A stretch of 64,000 nt of DNA from Chloroflexota bacterium (GTDB lineage Bacteria; Chloroflexota; UBA11872): NCBI GenBank assembly GCA_022821905.1, contig JAJECS010000027.1, positions 186,001 to 250,000 on the forward strand, written 5' to 3'. Below are positions 8,833-17,039 of the stretch, in pieces (position 1 is the first letter of the stretch; each line of letters opens with the position of its first letter). The notes below the pieces were generated by a model. It was given only the letters and a program-made list of their open reading frames with translations, did no database searches and was not told the origin of the DNA. The position numbers and the translations under genes are program-made.

Positions 8833-8994
8833 CTACTCCGACGGTTGTCGACGTTGAGCGTCGAGCTCCTGCCGCATGTCGCGTACCGCGTCGCGCACGC
8901 CACGGATGCGCCCCGTGACGAACACCAGGTAGCCGAACAGCAGCACCCAGATCACCGCGTACCCGATGAACAGAAACACCAACTCTTGCGTCAT
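8833..8994 (-). CDS. ccmD: Small cytochrome c maturation protein CcmD
   Basis: 53 aa, too short for routine ORF listing. ATG at 8992-8994 overlaps the ccmC stop by 4 nt; stop TAG at 8833. One membrane helix (residues 4-26, LVFLFIGYAVIWVLLFGYLV) is followed by a basic, helical cytoplasmic tail (RIRGVRDAVRDMRQELDAQR). Size, topology and place directly after ccmC identify CcmD, which in System I helps release holo-CcmE from the CcmABC complex. Sequence conservation in this family is low, so the call rests on context and topology. Confidence 0.85.
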   Translation of the reverse strand: MTQELVFLFIGYAVIWVLLFGYLVFVTGRIRGVRDAVRDMRQELDAQRRQPSE

Positions 8995-9767
8995 TCCCCA
9001 GCCTCCGGCGCCGACCCGGCGCCTGCCAGCCGCAGTTCGTCATGCCGATTGCGGACGATATCTCTTAGACCCTCTCCCTCGTCGCTGGCACGCTCTAAGA
9101 GATAGCGCTGGCGGATGAGCACGAAGCAGAACACGGTGAACGCGACCACGGTGACCACCAGCGTGAGCACCATCTCCAAGGTCAGTCCCGCCCGCGTGAC
9201 CGACTGCACCGGATGCAGGCTGCGCCACCATTCCACGGAGTACCACACGATGGGAACGTCCACCACGCCCACGATGCCGAAGATGGCCGCGACGCGCCGG
9301 CGGGTGTCGACGTTGTCGATGTACATCCGCAGCGCCAGGTAGGCCACGTAGATGAACCACAGCACCAGCGTGGTCGTCAGCCGCGGGTCCCAGGTCCACC
9401 AGACGCCCCACACGTGGCGGCCCCAGATGGAACCGCTGGCCAGGGTGAGCGTGGTGAAGAGCACGCCCACCTCCGCTGACGCCACCGCCAGACTGTCCCA
9501 GCGCGGGTTGCGGCGCCAGAGATACATCACGCTGGCGAGGGCGACGATGCCGAAGGCGAGAAAGGCGAGCCACGCCACCGCCACGTGACCGTAGAGCAGG
9601 CGGTGGGCGTCGCCCTGAACGCGCTCCGCCGGCGCGTAGATGAAGATCATGTAGAGCGCCGCCCCCATCAGGATCAGCAGCGACGTATAGACCACAAGGC
9701 CCCGCCACCCGAAGAGGGGCGGTTGCCTGACCGTCCGCCGGCGCAGCGCGCGGCTGGCGAGGCTCAT
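8991..9767 (-). CDS. ccmC: Haem handling membrane protein CcmC
   Basis: 258 aa, six membrane helices. The WWD motif GVWWTWDPRLTTTLVLWF sits between helices 3 and 4, with His residues before and after it (HVAVAWL; HPVQSVTR) that fit haem ligation. CcmC loads haem on CcmE. Start ATG at 9765-9767 has GGAAG at a suitable distance; a TTG two codons upstream (9773) is possible. Lies 12 nt after the ccmAB stop and overlaps ccmD. Confidence 0.95.
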   Translation of the reverse strand: MSLASRALRRRTVRQPPLFGWRGLVVYTSLLILMGAALYMIFIYAPAERVQGDAHRLLYGHVAVAWLAFLAFGIVALASVMYLWRRNPRWDSLAVASAEVGVLFTTLTLASGSIWGRHVWGVWWTWDPRLTTTLVLWFIYVAYLALRMYIDNVDTRRRVAAIFGIVGVVDVPIVWYSVEWWRSLHPVQSVTRAGLTLEMVLTLVVTVVAFTVFCFVLIRQRYLLERASDEGEGLRDIVRNRHDELRLAGAGSAPEAGE

Positions 9768-9779
9768 TCGCAAGGCTTC

Positions 9780-11201
9780 CTAGCCGTCGACGGCGTGGGG
9801 GTAGAGCAGCACGCTCAATGCTAAGAATACGGCGGCCACCACGGCCAGCAAACCCAACCACGGCGCCGCGCCCCCCGCCGGCGCGCCCTGCAGCGTCTCC
9901 AGCGTCGCGCCGACTCCGGCCAGCATCACGGGTATCGCCAGCGGTACCGCCAACAGCGGCATGAGCATTTCGCGAGCGCGGCTTTGCAGCGCCAGGGCGC
10001 TCTGCATCGCCGTCACCGCGCTCAAGGCGATGGTCACCAGGCCCAAGGTGGCCAGCATCCCGCCCTGGAAGAGCTGCAAATCGAGCAGCGCGCTGAGCAG
10101 CGCCAGCTGCACCAGCCCCACGACCAGCACGTGCGCGACCAGCACGACGTACTTGGCGACGAACACGGCGCTTTGATCGATCGGCGCGAGGCGCAGGCAG
10201 GTGAGCGTGTTCGCGTCGCGCTCGGAACCGAAGAGCCGCACGCCCGACAGGCTGGCGACCAGGAGCAGGGTGGACCAGGCCACGCCGGCCGCGACGGCCG
10301 GCGCGTCCGCCGCCGCCAGGATGACGAACGCCATGTCGAATAGCACTGTGATCAGCAGCGCGAACGCCAACAGCGCAGGCGCCTGCTCCCGCGCGCGCCA
10401 CTCGACGAGCGCATCTTTGCGCAGCAACGTCCACGCCGCGCCGAAGAACGAAGTGGCCGTTCCACTGCTCGGAGCCTTACCTATCGCTGGATTGGGCATT
10501 GGCTGGTCGGCCTGGACGACGCGGCCTCGGTCAACGACCGCTCGGCGCCCGGCCACCTGCGCGGCGACCTCGGGATCGTGGGTGCTCAGCAGCACGGCCG
10601 AGCCCGGGCACAGCGCGTCCAGCATGGCGGGCAGTGCGCGCACGCCATCGCGATCGAGGCTGGCGTCCGGCTCGTCCAGGAGCAGGACGGCGGGATGATG
10701 CAGCGCAGCGGCGGCCAGCGACAGCCGCTGAAGCTGCCCGCGTGATAGCTCGCGGGCGCGCCGGTCGGCCAAATCGGCGAGTCCCACCACCTCCAGCGCT
10801 TCGGTGACCCGCGAATCCGCATTCGCCACTCCGTACAGCGAGGTCAGAAAGGCGAGGTTTTCGCGGGCCGTGAGATGCCCAATCAGGTGCGGCGTGTGCC
10901 CGACAAAGCCGATGTGACGACGCGCCACGCGCTTGCTGCCGACGAGATCCGTTCCGCCGACGCGCGCCTGCCCGCTCAACGGTGGCTGCAGAGTGGCCAG
11001 CGTGCGCAGCAGGGTCGTCTTGCCGGCGCCGTTCGGTCCCAGCAATGCCACCCGCTCACCCGAGTTCAGCGACAGCGAGACTTCGCGGAGCACCGAGCGC
11101 CGACCGAATCCAACCGAGAGGCGACTCAGCGTGAGGGCCGGCGACTCCGTGTCCGGCTCACCCGTTGCCAGCGGCGTCGGCCGCGTGGCAACCGAATTCA
11201 C
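9780..11201 (-). CDS. ccmAB: Fused CcmA-CcmB: haem-maturation ABC ATPase and permease in one chain
   Basis: 473 aa. Residues 20-230 are an ABC ATPase: Walker A GPNGAGKTT (55-63), signature ELSRGQ (151-156), Walker B LLLDEP (173-178), H-loop THDP. A linker of about 20 residues (ADQPMPNPAIGKAPSSGTAT) leads to a CcmB permease with six hydrophobic helices (about 253-473), including FFGAAWTLLRKDALVEWR and NTLTCLRLAPID, as in CcmB. Normally these are two genes. CcmAB drives release of holo-CcmE using ATP. Start is GTG, overlapping the ccmE stop (GTGA). No frameshift or internal stop is seen, so the fusion is real in this assembly. Confidence 0.92.
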   Translation of the reverse strand: MNSVATRPTPLATGEPDTESPALTLSRLSVGFGRRSVLREVSLSLNSGERVALLGPNGAGKTTLLRTLATLQPPLSGQARVGGTDLVGSKRVARRHIGFVGHTPHLIGHLTARENLAFLTSLYGVANADSRVTEALEVVGLADLADRRARELSRGQLQRLSLAAAALHHPAVLLLDEPDASLDRDGVRALPAMLDALCPGSAVLLSTHDPEVAAQVAGRRAVVDRGRVVQADQPMPNPAIGKAPSSGTATSFFGAAWTLLRKDALVEWRAREQAPALLAFALLITVLFDMAFVILAAADAPAVAAGVAWSTLLLVASLSGVRLFGSERDANTLTCLRLAPIDQSAVFVAKYVVLVAHVLVVGLVQLALLSALLDLQLFQGGMLATLGLVTIALSAVTAMQSALALQSRAREMLMPLLAVPLAIPVMLAGVGATLETLQGAPAGGAAPWLGLLAVVAAVFLALSVLLYPHAVDG

Positions 11202-11668
11202 TGCGCCGGGATCTCGCGCGGCTCGAACTCCGGGCCGTGCTTGACGATGAGGTTGCGCGCCTCGAAGACGCCGGTGCCCAGGAGACGGCCTTCGGCAATC
11301 ACGTCGGAGTACTTGTCCTCCTCCGCATATCCGAAGAGATCGGGCGGTGAGCCGCGAAACGCAACCGGCAACACGCCCGTGTCGTCCTCGATCTCGAACC
11401 GGATGACGCCGTTGGCGTCCGCCTCGTGAATCGATCCGTCCACGACGATCCCGTTCACACGCACCAGGACGCCTTGAATCTCGTCTCCCTTCGCGTGCAG
11501 CTCGCTCACCGTGTGGTAGTAGACGGCGGCGCCCTGGGTGGCGGTCCAGATCAGAAATCCGAGCGCCGCGGCGAGCGCGCCGCCGACGAACAGGAATTTG
11601 CCGGACAGGAGCCGGTTCCGAATGGGTTCGGGCGCGGCGGCACCGGCGGGTTCGGAGGCGTCGGTCAA
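11198..11668 (-). CDS. ccmE: Periplasmic haem chaperone CcmE, His...Phe variant
   Basis: 156 aa: short cytoplasmic N-terminus, one membrane anchor (about 25-44), then an OB-fold beta-barrel (GVLVRVNGIVVDGSI, VIRFEIEDDTGVLPVAFRG) and a flexible tail. The haem-binding His is present in NLIVKHGPEF (His144), but the position four residues later, Tyr in E. coli CcmE (HxxxY), is Phe148. Only a TTG start (11666-11668) is available in frame before the anchor. First of the ccm genes after the CopD-like gene. Function call is firm. Confidence 0.92.
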   Translation of the reverse strand: MTDASEPAGAAAPEPIRNRLLSGKFLFVGGALAAALGFLIWTATQGAAVYYHTVSELHAKGDEIQGVLVRVNGIVVDGSIHEADANGVIRFEIEDDTGVLPVAFRGSPPDLFGYAEEDKYSDVIAEGRLLGTGVFEARNLIVKHGPEFEPREIPAQ

Positions 11669-11700
11669 GGCGTCAATGTGTGCGCGCGGTCCGAATCAGC

Positions 11701-12165
11701 CTAGCCGATCGAGAGCGCGGCGCGTTCGATGAGCTCGTTGAGAATCACCGACAGCAAGTACACGACCAGGGCGATCGCGACAATCCAAAACGTGCGGTCC
11801 CGCGCCCACCTCGACCACCCCCCGGCAGGCGGCGCCGGGCCTCGGCGCGATCGGGGCAGCGCCAGCCAGAACATGGCGAAGGCCAGCGCGATCTTGCCGG
11901 CGAGCAGGACGACGTAGGCGGCGGGCACGTTCGGCTCGGCAAGTCGCGCCGCGGTCAACAGTGCTCCGGTGATGATGAAGACCGCCACGCCGAGTCGCAG
12001 CGTGTGACCGGCGGCTCGTCCCCATGACATCGATGGGACGGCGCCCGGACCGAGTCCGCGGGCCCGCAGCGCTAGCAGCAGCAGCCCGCCGCCCAGCCAA
12101 AGCCCGGCGGCGACGACATGCAGCCAGCGCAGGATGACGAGAAAGACGGCGGGGCTCTCAGCCAT
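11701..12165 (-). CDS. CopD-like four-helix membrane protein
   Basis: 154 aa, four predicted membrane helices (about 6-28, 51-70, 80-101, 126-149). The N-terminus VILRWLHVVAAGLWLGGGLL has the LHxxAAxxWxGG-type motif of the CopD/YebZ and DUF4149-like families, where the His may bind copper or haem. The ATG lies at 12163-12165, and the gene ends 32 nt before ccmE, so it probably shares the ccm transcript. A role in copper or haem handling for the respiratory chain fits the context but is not shown. Confidence 0.7.
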   Translation of the reverse strand: MAESPAVFLVILRWLHVVAAGLWLGGGLLLLALRARGLGPGAVPSMSWGRAAGHTLRLGVAVFIITGALLTAARLAEPNVPAAYVVLLAGKIALAFAMFWLALPRSRRGPAPPAGGWSRWARDRTFWIVAIALVVYLLSVILNELIERAALSIG

Positions 12166-12182
12166 TCAGGCGACCCTTCGTC

Positions 12183-12270
12183 ATTCCCGCGGAGGCGGGA
12201 ATCCAGTCCTCTAGGAACAGGGTCGCTGCGCACGGCGACAAAGACTCAGGGGCGGGTCGCAGACCCGCCC
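12183..12270. repeat. Two intergenic palindromes between the ACIII and ccm operons
   Basis: The 228-bp space 12166-12393 has no gene. It holds an ATTCCCGC-GGAG-GCGGGAAT hairpin (12183-12202), which also occurs at 31697-31716 and in an expanded form at 28515-28558, and a GGGCGGGTC-GCA-GACCCGCCC hairpin (12250-12270) of the family at 8770. They are dispersed repeat elements; either could also act as a weak stem at the end of the ACIII transcript. Confidence 0.75.
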
Positions 12271-12393
12271 GAATCAACGTGGGCGTTCGTCTCCGAAGGT
12301 GGGAATCCATGTCCCAATCAACTTGAGGCCGTTCGGGGTTCTCCCCGGACACCCGTGGCCTGACCGGGTATTGCACGGCGCCGCTAGCGAGCG

Positions 12394-12927
12394 CTAGTCA
12401 AGCGATCGGATGAAGGTGACGAGCAGCCAGCGCTCTTCCTCGGTGAGGAGCGACTGCCAGGCCGGCATGTTGTTCACGCCGTTCGTGATCGTCCAGTAGA
12501 GCGCGCCGTCCGCCTGGGCCTTCACGTTGTCCGATACCAGGGAGGCCGGGCGCTTGTCGCCGTAGCTCTCGAAGGCGTCCGCGACGTAGCTGTCGCCCAG
12601 GCCGTCGGCCCCGTGGCACATGGCGCAGTTGACGGCAAACAGCGCCTTCCCGCGGTCGATCGACGGCCCGTCGAACGGGACCGGATTCTCGAGCTGGATG
12701 GTTGCGACGAAGTCCGTCACCGGCACCTCGGCGCCGAGAGTCGACACCTGACCCTCGGGCGGCGCCTCGTACGGCGGTTCCTGCGTGCGATAGGACTGCT
12801 GATAGTGCATCTCGGGAAAGAGGTCGGCCGGATATGCCCCGGTTTCGCACGCCGCGATCACGAACGCCGCCAACACCAGCCCAACGGTCAGGCTGGCGGC
12901 GCGTCCGGCGCGGCGTGCGGCGGACAT
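12394..12927 (-). CDS. actE: Alternative complex III monohaem cytochrome c lipoprotein ActE
   Basis: 177 aa. Signal peptide with lipobox (residues about 12-26, AAFVIAAC), so a membrane-anchored lipoprotein. One CxxCH haem site, CAMCHGADG, in a class I cytochrome c fold; a distal Met candidate is in NNMPAW. ActE passes electrons from the ACIII core to soluble carriers or the terminal oxidase. ATG overlaps the actD stop (TGATG-type junction). Last gene of the act cluster. Confidence 0.9.
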   Translation of the reverse strand: MSAARRAGRAASLTVGLVLAAFVIAACETGAYPADLFPEMHYQQSYRTQEPPYEAPPEGQVSTLGAEVPVTDFVATIQLENPVPFDGPSIDRGKALFAVNCAMCHGADGLGDSYVADAFESYGDKRPASLVSDNVKAQADGALYWTITNGVNNMPAWQSLLTEEERWLLVTFIRSLD

Positions 12928-13484
12928 CAGGGCGAGGCCGCCGCCGGGCGCATGAGGCTACCGTCCTTGTTGAGCACGTCGACTGCGTTGGCTTCCTCCA
13001 GCGCAATCTGGGCGTCCGGAATCCGGCGCTCGCGCGCCATCACCGACACGCCGATGAGGCCGTCGGCAATGCGGTCGTCGTACACGCCGATGCCGTCGGG
13101 CAGGCGGGACTCGAACAGCACCCCGAGCACGGTGAAGAGCACCGCGCCGAGCATGGTGCCCTCGTAGAGCACCTGGATGATGGCCGGGACCGCGACGATC
13201 GGCTTGCCGCCGGTCACGATGGGCAGCGCGATCTGGGCGCCGATGTGCCAGGCGATGGCGACGGCCAGCCCGCAGGCCGCGCCCGCGAACGGAAACGCGA
13301 ACAAGCGGTGCTTCGCGTGCTGCTCGCCGAACGCGCCTTCCGGGTATGGCGTGGCCGAGATGATCTCGATGTCCGTGCCGCCGAAGCCCGCGCCGCGGAG
13401 CCGCGACACGGCGTCGGCGGCGTCGTCGGGCTCGTTGTATAGCCCCAGCAGCTCGCGCTTACGATCCGAATCTCTAGCGCTCAT
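12927..13484 (-). CDS. actD: Alternative complex III subunit ActD (DUF3341)
   Basis: 185 aa with two membrane helices (about 62-82 and 97-121) flanked by a ferredoxin-like N-terminal segment (LLGLYNEPDDAADAVSRLRG) and GAFGEQHAKHRLF before the first helix. This is the DUF3341 architecture of ActD. Start ATG at 13482-13484 has GGGGGGA upstream. Role: structural membrane subunit contacting ActA and ActC. Confidence 0.9.
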   Translation of the reverse strand: MSARDSDRKRELLGLYNEPDDAADAVSRLRGAGFGGTDIEIISATPYPEGAFGEQHAKHRLFAFPFAGAACGLAVAIAWHIGAQIALPIVTGGKPIVAVPAIIQVLYEGTMLGAVLFTVLGVLFESRLPDGIGVYDDRIADGLIGVSVMARERRIPDAQIALEEANAVDVLNKDGSLMRPAAASP

Positions 13485-13493
13485 GAGTCCCCC

Positions 13494-14870
13494 CTAAGCC
13501 TCGCGCATCGTGGCCGGGACCCTTGCCCGTCCGACCTTGATTTCATCACGCAGGATCTGACCTTCCTTGATATCCGCCGCCGGCATGATCGGCAGCAGCT
13601 TGGAGAACACGAGGAACCCGGCGATCACCAGCGCCAGCTGGGCGGCGATGATGCCGAACTCGGCGGCGGATGGCAGATAGTCGCCGTACTGGAACGTGAG
13701 GTTCGACTTCCGCTCGAGGCCCGGGATCACGATCATGTAGCGCTCGAGCCACATGCCGATGTTGACCAGGATCGTGGTCACGAACATCAGGAAGAAATTG
13801 CGGCGGACGCGGCGGAACAGCCACGCGCCCACCGGAATGATGTAGCCGGTGATGATGAAGATGATGGCGATGGCCGTCCACGGCGGCTCCATCAGGCGTC
13901 GCTGCCAGGTGTCGACCTCGGCCGGCTCGGTGCCGTAGAGGCCGAACATAAAGTCCAGCATGAAGAAGAAGAGCCATACCGTGGCCACGATGATCAGCAG
14001 GCGTGCCAGCGAATCGATGTGGTCCTTGGTGATGAAGTTCTTCAGACCGAAGGCGTAGCGCATGATGATCATCACGGTCACCACGGCGGACACGCCGGAG
14101 TGGACGGCCCCGATGACGAAGTACGGCGCGAACACCGTGTTGTGCCATCCGGGAATGATCGTGACGGCGAAGTCCCATGACACGATGCTGTGCACCGACA
14201 CGAAGATGGGAAGAATAAGCGCCGAGAGCAAGATGCCGGCGATGGCCTGGATGCGCCACTGCCGGGTCGTGCCGCGGAATCCCAGCGACAGCACCCCGTA
14301 GACGGCTTTCCCGATCGGGTTCTTGACCCGGTCGCGGGCCAGGGCCAGGTCCGGCAGCAGCGCGATGTAGACGAACATCACCGTCGAGGTCAGGTAGGTG
14401 AAGATCGCGGCGGGGTCCCAGACCAGCGGCGACCGCGGGTTGGGCCAAATGCCGCGCATCCAGTCGTAGGGGAACTCCCAGTACAGCGTGCGCCAGGGGC
14501 GACCGCTGTGAATGATCGGGAAGGTCATGGCGGTCATCAGCGAGAAGATCGTCAAGACTTCCGCGGCGCGGGTGACCGGACGCCGCCACTCGGCCTGCGC
14601 CAGCCGCAGAATGGCCGACACCATGATTCCGGCGTGGCTGACCCCGATCCAGAACACGAAGTTGACGACCGGAAAGCCCCAATAGACGGGGTGGGCGTAG
14701 CCGAACAGCTGCAGGCCGAAGATCATCAGCAGCAGGAAGATGATGAGGCCCAAGGTGATCACGGCGCCGAGCAGGCCGGTGGTTGCGAAGAACCACTTGG
14801 GCCAGGCGAACACGAAATCCAGCAGTTCGCGGTTTGCGGTCTCTCGATCGACGGTTACGGGTTCTTGCAT
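13494..14870 (-). CDS. actC: Alternative complex III quinol-oxidising NrfD-like subunit ActC
   Basis: 458 aa, about ten membrane helices. WIGVSHAGIMVSAILRL, then SGRPWRTLYWEFPYDW and IWPNPRSPLVWDPAAI are the conserved quinol-site loop and following segment of ActC. It oxidises menaquinol/quinol near the periplasmic side and delivers electrons to the Fe-S subunit. ATG at 14868-14870, 8 nt after the stop of the second NrfD gene. Assignment as ActC rather than ActF rests on the GRPW...YW...WPN...WD signature. Confidence 0.92.
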   Translation of the reverse strand: MQEPVTVDRETANRELLDFVFAWPKWFFATTGLLGAVITLGLIIFLLLMIFGLQLFGYAHPVYWGFPVVNFVFWIGVSHAGIMVSAILRLAQAEWRRPVTRAAEVLTIFSLMTAMTFPIIHSGRPWRTLYWEFPYDWMRGIWPNPRSPLVWDPAAIFTYLTSTVMFVYIALLPDLALARDRVKNPIGKAVYGVLSLGFRGTTRQWRIQAIAGILLSALILPIFVSVHSIVSWDFAVTIIPGWHNTVFAPYFVIGAVHSGVSAVVTVMIIMRYAFGLKNFITKDHIDSLARLLIIVATVWLFFFMLDFMFGLYGTEPAEVDTWQRRLMEPPWTAIAIIFIITGYIIPVGAWLFRRVRRNFFLMFVTTILVNIGMWLERYMIVIPGLERKSNLTFQYGDYLPSAAEFGIIAAQLALVIAGFLVFSKLLPIMPAADIKEGQILRDEIKVGRARVPATMREA

Positions 14871-14877
14871 GCCTGGA

Positions 14878-16236
14878 TCAGTCCGGCTTGCCGAGCACGA
14901 GCACTTCGGCGTGCATGTATTTCTGCTCCCGGCGGTACATGGCCCCTTCGCGCATCTCCCAGCCGCCGGGCGTGGGGATGCGTGTCAGCACCCAGAGGTA
15001 GATCGCGGCCACCATGCCCACCACGCCGATCATGAACAGAATGTCGATCGCGTTCGGGTAGTACGGCTCGGGCAGCTCGGCCAGGCCATGCGAGAACGGG
15101 TTCTCGCTGGACATCGACGCCACGAATAGTCGAATTCGATCGAACAGCAGCCCGATCAGCACGACCACGGACACCACGGCCAGGCGGGACAGCTTTCTCC
15201 GAATGGGGTTGAAAATCAGCGTGACGAAGGGGATCAGGAACTGGCCGAACATCGCGATGAGGAACGGCACGATGTAGGTGACCGCCACGTTGGTCTGGAC
15301 GGCCGCCACCTCGCTTGGGAGGCGCGCGTACCAGACGAGCAGGAAGTCGGACCAGAAGAAGTAGAACCAGAACAGCGTCAGCGCAATCAAGAATTTGCCC
15401 AGGCTGGCGGCCTGCTCATCGCCGATGAACTGTCCCACGCTCGGCGCGTAGCGACGCAGCAGGAACAGCGTGATGACGATGAGCGCGATCGCGCCCTGGA
15501 ACGACGTGATCACGTGATAGGCCGGGAAGATGCCCGATCGCCAGCCCGGCAGCAGACTCTGGCCGAGGTCCGTGGTCAGGATCATCGTCACGAAGACGTA
15601 CATCATCAGGTAGAAGGCGCTGATCCAGCGCATCGACGTTCGCAGGACCACCCACTGCCGCTTGGTTCCGGTCCAGTTCAGGAACAGCAAGCGCTTCCAG
15701 GCCGGCATGGCGCGAACGCGGCTTGGCGGTCCGGCGAGGTCGGGCACGGCGGCGAACCACATGAGGGCGCCGCCGGCCAGCAGCATCACCGACACGGCCA
15801 GCTGATCCGTGAGGAAGGGCGCGCCGCCGCCCCACCCGAACCACAGATTCGCCCGGGTGACGCCATCCTGCTCGAACGGGGGCAGCGAGCCCAGGATCGG
15901 GATGAGCAGGACGAACAACAGCATCGACGGGAGCGCGAAGAGCTCGACGACGCGTCGGGCCGGGAGGCCCCAGTAGCCACGCGCCATGCGCGAGGCAAAG
16001 GCCACCAATGGCGCGGCCGTCACGGTGGATAGCACGAACAGCGTGATCGCCGCCGGATAGGCCCACTCGGCGCGGTCGCCCCAGCTGAACAGCTTCACCG
16101 CGTACATCACCACGCCAAGTGCCGCGAGCAGGCCGACGGCAACCGCCACCGTGCCCTTGCGGCTGATGGCGATGGTCGACGGCCGGTACGGCGGGCGGAG
16201 CGTCAAGCTGAGGCCGACGGCTTCGGGCTTAATCAA
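14878..16236 (-). CDS. actF: Second NrfD/ActF-like membrane subunit of alternative complex III
   Basis: 452 aa, about ten hydrophobic helices. It shares the NrfD fold but lacks the GRPW...WPN signature of the neighbouring ActC; LTTDLGQSLLPGWRSGIFPAYH fits the ActF-type loop. ActF is thought to stabilise the core and possibly take part in proton movement. In Chloroflexus and Rhodothermus actF comes after actE; here it precedes actC. The TTG start at 16234-16236 overlaps the TGA of the Fe-S gene, so translation is coupled. Could alternatively be a divergent ActC paralogue. Confidence 0.8.
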   Translation of the reverse strand: MIKPEAVGLSLTLRPPYRPSTIAISRKGTVAVAVGLLAALGVVMYAVKLFSWGDRAEWAYPAAITLFVLSTVTAAPLVAFASRMARGYWGLPARRVVELFALPSMLLFVLLIPILGSLPPFEQDGVTRANLWFGWGGGAPFLTDQLAVSVMLLAGGALMWFAAVPDLAGPPSRVRAMPAWKRLLFLNWTGTKRQWVVLRTSMRWISAFYLMMYVFVTMILTTDLGQSLLPGWRSGIFPAYHVITSFQGAIALIVITLFLLRRYAPSVGQFIGDEQAASLGKFLIALTLFWFYFFWSDFLLVWYARLPSEVAAVQTNVAVTYIVPFLIAMFGQFLIPFVTLIFNPIRRKLSRLAVVSVVVLIGLLFDRIRLFVASMSSENPFSHGLAELPEPYYPNAIDILFMIGVVGMVAAIYLWVLTRIPTPGGWEMREGAMYRREQKYMHAEVLVLGKPD

Positions 16237-17039
16237 TGGCCGTGCTCCTCGTGCTCGTCGACGTGGCTGGGATCAACCTTCTTCAGATACGTAATGGCGG
16301 GCGCCGTGCCGAGCGGCTCCAGCAGCGTGAAGGCTCGCTTGGAGTGGGACAGCTCGCTGACCTTGCTGTCCGAGTCGTTCAAGTCGCCGAATACGAGCGC
16401 CGTGGTCGGGCACGCCTGCACGCATGCCGGCTCGACCTCTCCGTCGGCCACCGGTCGCCCGTCGCGGTCCGCCTGGCGCTTGGTGCGGTTGATGCGATGG
16501 ATGCAGAAGGTGCACTTCTCCACGATGCCCTTGGTCCGCACCGTGACGTCCGGGTTGAGTTGCCGGTCCATCGGCGAGGGCCACTCGGGCTCCCAGAAGT
16601 TGAAATAGCGAACTGAGTAGGGGCAGGCGTTGGCGCAGAACCGCGTGCCGATGCAGCGGTTGTAGACCTGCACGTTGAGACCGTCGGGGTTGTGATAGGT
16701 GGCCCACACGGGACACACCGTCTCGCAGGGTGCGTTGCCGCAGTGCTGGCAGAGCACGGGCAGGAACCGCGCCTTGGCGTTGGGCCACTCGCCTTCCCAG
16801 TAGCGTTCGATGCGAATCCAGGTCTTCGCGCGGCGCTCGATGACGCGGTTTTCCTCGTTGAGGGCCAGGTTGTTCTCGGACTGACACGCCACCACGCAGG
16901 CCTGGCAGCCGGTGCACTTGTCGGCGTCGATGACCATGCCCCATCGATGCCCGTCAGTCTCAGGATGCGGGTCGTCCGTGGGCAGGGTCGCGGCGGCTGC
17001 GACCACCGGAAGCTCTGCCGTGTCGGTGGCGCTAGCCAC
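16233..17039 (-). CDS. actB2: Alternative complex III iron-sulfur subunit (ActB C-terminal part as separate gene)
   Basis: 268 aa ferredoxin of the HybA/NrfC/PsrB type. Four cysteine clusters: CTGCQACVVACQSEN (about 42-56), CQHCGNAPCETVCPV (about 97-111), CIGTRFCANACPY (about 128-140) and CTFCIHR plus CVQACP (about 177-213). In most ACIII this is the C-terminal half of ActB. It wires ActC to haems of ActA. Start is GTG at 17037-17039, overlapping the end of the molybdopterin-like gene by 8 nt. Confidence 0.92.
   Translation of the reverse strand: MASATDTAELPVVAAAATLPTDDPHPETDGHRWGMVIDADKCTGCQACVVACQSENNLALNEENRVIERRAKTWIRIERYWEGEWPNAKARFLPVLCQHCGNAPCETVCPVWATYHNPDGLNVQVYNRCIGTRFCANACPYSVRYFNFWEPEWPSPMDRQLNPDVTVRTKGIVEKCTFCIHRINRTKRQADRDGRPVADGEVEPACVQACPTTALVFGDLNDSDSKVSELSHSKRAFTLLEPLGTAPAITYLKKVDPSHVDEHEEHGH

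Noticed and set aside
9040-10434. 464-codon minus-strand frame over ccmB and ccmC
   Set aside because: Arg/Gly/Ala-rich shadow of ccmAB and ccmC in another frame.
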